Shown here one piece after another: positions 5,085 through 8,141 of a stretch of 8,141 bases of DNA; within the stretch, counting starts at the first letter, position 1; each line of letters starts with the position of its first letter. A program made the translations under genes and the position numbers. Source of the DNA: Cyclobacteriaceae bacterium (lineage in GTDB: Bacteria; Bacteroidota; Bacteroidia; Cytophagales; Cyclobacteriaceae); contig JAIENH010000617.1 of the NCBI GenBank assembly GCA_019751475.1, positions 1 through 8,141 of the forward strand. The letters are read 5' to 3'. The notes below the pieces were generated by a model. It was not told the DNA's origin, made no database searches, and was given only the letters and a program-made list of their open reading frames with translations.

Positions 5085-6365
5085 ATGAAAGTAGATGTTC
5101 TCCTCGGCCTTCAGTGGGGCGATGAAGGAAAAGGAAAGATTGTGGACGTACTGGCTCCACGCTACGATGTGGTGGCCCGCTTTCAGGGTGGGCCCAATGC
5201 CGGCCACACGCTGGAGTTCGATGGCATCAAGCACGTGCTGCACCAGATCCCTTCAGGGATTTTTCGCAATAAAACCCGCAATGTGATTGGCAACGGTGTA
5301 GTGCTAGATCCGATTGTATTCAAGACGGAAATTGAGAAACTACAGAAGTTTAATCTTGATATCACCTCCAATCTTTTTATTTCAAAGAAAGCCACGCTCA
5401 TTATTCCTACCCACCGCCTGCTAGACCAGGTGCAGGAGAAAGCCAAGGGAGAAAATAAAATCGGTTCTACGCTGAAAGGCATCGGCCCATCGTACCAGGA
5501 CAAGATTGGTCGCCAGGGGTTGCGCGTGGGCGATGTGCTAGCGCCAACTTTCAAAGATAAGCTTGCCAAACTGGTGGGTTTGCATCTGGAGATTCTCAGC
5601 AAGCATCAACACCAAATTGAATTTGACTGGAATGCCTTAGAGAAACAGTTTCTGGAAGCAGTTGAGTTCTTAAAACAATTTAAACTCATCGACAGCGAAT
5701 ATTTTTTAAACCAGGAACTCAAGAAAGGGTCTACGATTTTGGCTGAAGGCGCCCAAGGCTCTTTGTTAGATATTGATTTTGGAAGTTATCCGTTTGTCAC
5801 CAGTTCGAATACGGTTACAGCCGGAGCCTGCACAGGTCTGGGCGTAGCCCCTCGCCACATCGGTGAAGTGTATGGAATATTTAAGGCCTATAGTACTCGT
5901 GTAGGTAGTGGCCCTTTTCCTACCGAGTTACTGGATGCAGACGGAGAAGCCATACGCAAGCAGGGAAACGAGTTTGGCTCCACCACCGGCCGGCCACGCA
6001 GGTGTGGATGGATAGACCTGCCTTCACTGAAGTACTCCATCATGATCAACGGTGTCACACAGTTGCTGATGATGAAGGCTGATGTACTCAGTATTTTCCC
6101 TTCCATCAAAGTGTGCACACAATACAAGCTGAGTGACGGCACCATCACCGAGCAGGTGCCCTATGAGTTGATCAACGAAAACATCACACCGATCTACCGC
6201 GATTTGAAAGGCTGGCATTGCAGTCTCAAAGATGTCCGCGAAGATAATTTGCCTGCCGAGCTTCGTGAGTACGTAGAATTTTTAGAAGCCCAGCTAGGCG
6301 TGCCCATCTCGCTCATTTCTACCGGCCCTGATCGCACCGAGACAATTCATCGGGGGAAGAGGTAG
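5085..6365 (+). CDS. purA: Adenylosuccinate synthetase
   Basis: Cytosolic enzyme of de novo AMP synthesis: IMP + aspartate + GTP give adenylosuccinate + GDP + Pi. At 426 residues it is full length (family about 425-435). The N-terminal GTP-binding signature QWGDEGKGK is at 10-18, with catalytic D13, and NAGHT at 38-42 gives catalytic H41. The second signature GIGPSYQDK (132-140) ends in the conserved lysine K140. EGAQGSLLDIDFG (221-233), GSTTGRPRRCGW (298-309) and the base-recognition STGPDR (412-417) are all present. Start ATG 5085 places the first strand (VDVLLGLQWGDEG) normally. It is the last gene of the fur operon, 17 bp after the STAS stop, with no obvious promoter in that gap, so it is probably co-transcribed. 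In characterised bacteria PurA is inhibited by (p)ppGpp, giving a functional link to the nearby rel. Confidence 0.97.
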   Translation: MKVDVLLGLQWGDEGKGKIVDVLAPRYDVVARFQGGPNAGHTLEFDGIKHVLHQIPSGIFRNKTRNVIGNGVVLDPIVFKTEIEKLQKFNLDITSNLFISKKATLIIPTHRLLDQVQEKAKGENKIGSTLKGIGPSYQDKIGRQGLRVGDVLAPTFKDKLAKLVGLHLEILSKHQHQIEFDWNALEKQFLEAVEFLKQFKLIDSEYFLNQELKKGSTILAEGAQGSLLDIDFGSYPFVTSSNTVTAGACTGLGVAPRHIGEVYGIFKAYSTRVGSGPFPTELLDADGEAIRKQGNEFGSTTGRPRRCGWIDLPSLKYSIMINGVTQLLMMKADVLSIFPSIKVCTQYKLSDGTITEQVPYELINENITPIYRDLKGWHCSLKDVREDNLPAELREYVEFLEAQLGVPISLISTGPDRTETIHRGKR

Positions 6366-6420
6366 AGGCTGATTTTTTAGGTGGATTGGTTGATCTTTTA
6401 TTCAAAATTCTATTTGTTTT

Positions 6421-6472
6421 AGTAGGCAGTATGCAGTTGGCAGCTTTGCCTACTGGTGACTGCCTACTTTTT
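6421..6472 (+). terminator. Intrinsic terminator of the fur-STAS-purA operon
   Basis: AGTAGGCAGT (6421-6430) pairs perfectly over ten bases with ACTGCCTACT (6459-6468), followed by TTTTT (6468-6472). The 28-base loop contains another TGCCTACT (6447-6454), which could pair instead with AGTAGGCA (6421-6428), and a small internal GGCA/TGCC hairpin. It sits between convergent genes and its T-run overlaps the permease stop codon (6471-6473). On the minus strand no T-run follows the hairpin (the tract is AAAACAAA), so it should work mainly for purA. The stretch 6366-6420 is A/T-rich with nothing recognisable. Confidence 0.85.
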
Positions 6473-8141
6473 ATTCCGATCGTAAACTATCCACCGGGTT
6501 AGCCAATGCAGCCTTAATGGATTGATAACTTACTGTAAGTAGTGTAATCGTCAGCGCGCCCATAGCGGTAGCAGCGAAGATCCACCATGCAATCTCAGTG
6601 TGATAATCATATTGCTGGAGCCAACGGTTGGCGAAATAGTAGGCCAGTGGCGCGGCCACCAAAATGGAAATGACTACCAGCCAAACAAAATCTCGCGACA
6701 GCATTTTCCATAGCGTGAAGATGGAGGCGCCCAATATCTTGCGAATGCCTATTTCTTTGATACGCTGGCTGGCTGTAAAAGAAGCCAAGCCAAAAATGCC
6801 CAGGCAACTGATGAAAATAGCAAGCACGGCAAATACACTGGCAATCTTGCCAATGCGTTCTTCATCTTTGAATAGCCGTGCGTAATCATCGTCTACAAAT
6901 TTGTAATCAAAAGGTGCTCCCGGGTCATGCTTTTTTACGACTGTTTCAATTTTATCCAGAGCGGTGCGCGCGGCTATAGACGGTTTTAGCTTTACGGTTA
7001 AGTAGCCCCTGTCAATATATTTTAAGTAATAAATGTGGGGTGATTGTTTTGAAAAGGGTGTCCATCGCACCTGGTCTTTGATTACCCCAATGATGTGCCT
7101 TTTCTTGCTATAACCAAATTGTATTGTTTTGCCAATCACACTTTTGTCAGAAAGAAGTTTCGCGAACATCTCATTGACGATTATTGCAGAAGAATCAGTG
7201 CTAAGCTCTCGTGAAAAGTCGCGCCCTTCTAAGAATTCAAAACCGCTTGTGTTCGGGAAATCATGGCTACAACTATTGATTGCCACCATTGGCCGAAAGG
7301 CGGGGTCTTTTCCTTCCCACGTTAACGAAGCCTCTGCAGCCATTGCCCCCGTGATGGGGAAATCTGATTTAGCCATATTCTCAACCACACCTGTTGAGAG
7401 GAGTTCGTGCCGCAGGGTGTTGTAGTTTGTTTTGGCCAGGTCTTCGGTGCGAATTTGTAAGTGGATGATGCCTTCACGATCAAAGCCGGTAGGTCTGTCT
7501 TTGGCATGCTGTATTTGCTGGTACACCACTACCGTGCCGATGATGAGTGCGATAGAAATAGTAAACTGAAAAACAACCATCACTTTTCTGGGTACGGTGG
7601 CAAAGCGTCCTGCTTTGAAAGCGCCTTTCAACACTTTGATAGGATGGAAAGAGGATAAGTACAGCGCAGGGTAACTCCCAGCCAACAGACTTGTAATAAC
7701 AATAAAAGCAAGAGACATAAAAACGAAAGAAGAATTGCCCCACGGAATGGTCATCTTCTTGCTTGCTAAGTCGTTGAACCACGACAGTGACAATGTAACT
7801 ATGGCTACTGCCAACAAAAAAGCCAGTATCACCACCAATAAGGACTCGCTCATAAATTGACTGACCAATTGATTGCGTACGGAGCCCATTACTTTACGGA
7901 TGCCCACTTCCTTCGAGCGTTTTTCGCTGCGGGCCGTGCTCAGATTCATAAAATTGATGCACGCCAGCAACAATACAAATATTCCAATTATGCCAAACAT
8001 CCAGACGAATTGTATTTTACCGCCAACGGCTTGTCCATTTTTAAACTCGGCATGGAGATGCCACTTTTCCATGGGAAATAGAAAACCTTCCGGCTTAATC
8101 GACTTTCCATCTCCGGAGGCATTTTGAAACAATACGTTTTT
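6471..8141 (-). CDS. MacB/FtsX-like ABC transporter permease (N-terminus beyond window)
   Basis: Inner-membrane permease of the FtsX/MacB superfamily, which couples cytoplasmic ATP hydrolysis to movements of a periplasmic domain (export, efflux or lipoprotein handling). The 556 visible residues run open to the right edge. Bacteroidota relatives are about 800 residues, so roughly a third is missing. Visible numbering: first FtsX half with a membrane segment at 47-66 (WMFGIIGIFVLLLACINFMN), the conserved EVGIRKVMG (78-86), then membrane segments near 100-122 and 138-160. A segment near 190-208 (VVFQFTISIALIIGTVVVY) begins the second half, then a periplasmic region of about 220 residues, membrane segment VLAIFISCLGIFGLASFT, EIGIRKILG (from 463) and two more C-terminal segments, ending NPVDSLRSE. 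EVGIRKVMG and EIGIRKILG mark an internal duplication. There is no ATP-binding motif here; its ATPase is probably encoded elsewhere, possibly upstream. The substrate is not predictable. It converges on purA. Confidence 0.92.
   Translation of the reverse strand, partial: KNVLFQNASGDGKSIKPEGFLFPMEKWHLHAEFKNGQAVGGKIQFVWMFGIIGIFVLLLACINFMNLSTARSEKRSKEVGIRKVMGSVRNQLVSQFMSESLLVVILAFLLAVAIVTLSLSWFNDLASKKMTIPWGNSSFVFMSLAFIVITSLLAGSYPALYLSSFHPIKVLKGAFKAGRFATVPRKVMVVFQFTISIALIIGTVVVYQQIQHAKDRPTGFDREGIIHLQIRTEDLAKTNYNTLRHELLSTGVVENMAKSDFPITGAMAAEASLTWEGKDPAFRPMVAINSCSHDFPNTSGFEFLEGRDFSRELSTDSSAIIVNEMFAKLLSDKSVIGKTIQFGYSKKRHIIGVIKDQVRWTPFSKQSPHIYYLKYIDRGYLTVKLKPSIAARTALDKIETVVKKHDPGAPFDYKFVDDDYARLFKDEERIGKIASVFAVLAIFISCLGIFGLASFTASQRIKEIGIRKILGASIFTLWKMLSRDFVWLVVISILVAAPLAYYFANRWLQQYDYHTEIAWWIFAATAMGALTITLLTVSYQSIKAALANPVDSLRSE

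Noticed and set aside
7129..7425. Plus-strand open frames inside the permease region
   Set aside because: They are antisense to a continuous 556-residue FtsX-family frame with clear membrane segments and conserved EVGIRK/EIGIRK motifs.

Overview
This 8.1 kb window reads as ordinary chromosomal housekeeping DNA from a member of the Bacteroidota, most likely a Cytophagia-type bacterium. Several signs point there: the fur–STAS–purA gene order, the MacB/FtsX-type permease with two matching permease halves, a trigger factor with a very divergent central domain, a tRNA without an encoded CCA end, start sites without clear Shine-Dalgarno sequences, and one good match to the Bacteroidota -7 promoter box TAnnTTTG. 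The lineage is inferred from these signs, not proven.

Layout. Positions 1-1345 (minus) hold trigger factor (tig), cut by the window edge only a few residues from its C-terminus. Upstream of it on the same strand is tRNA-Leu(UAG) at 1429-1510. The stretch 1511-1728 separates this minus-strand pair from the divergently transcribed rel gene. It is packed with structure: three consecutive hairpins ending in a perfect 30-bp palindrome, an exact 14-bp repeat of the tRNA 5' end, and an A/T hairpin in the rel leader. rel (1729-3963, plus) encodes a full-length bifunctional RelA/SpoT (p)ppGpp synthetase/hydrolase and ends in a strong terminator that begins inside its last codons. The gap 3988-4270 carries two degenerate inverted-repeat elements and a likely fur promoter.

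Next is a tight plus-strand operon: fur (4271-4735), a stand-alone STAS protein (4732-5067) overlapping fur by four bases, and purA (5085-6365) 17 bp further on. A hairpin terminator at 6421-6472 closes the operon. Converging on it from the right is the C-terminal two thirds of a MacB/FtsX-like ABC permease (6471-8141, minus), whose N-terminus lies outside the window.

How the genes relate. Trigger factor and tRNA-Leu serve translation and nascent-chain folding. Rel senses starvation at the ribosome and controls (p)ppGpp, which inhibits purine synthesis, including PurA in characterised bacteria. Fur controls metal homeostasis. The STAS protein is the least understood member, probably an anti-anti-sigma-type switch. 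I found no CRISPR array, phage, transposase, toxin-antitoxin pair or novel multi-gene system. The most interesting material is the structured DNA beside the tRNA and the repeats before fur.
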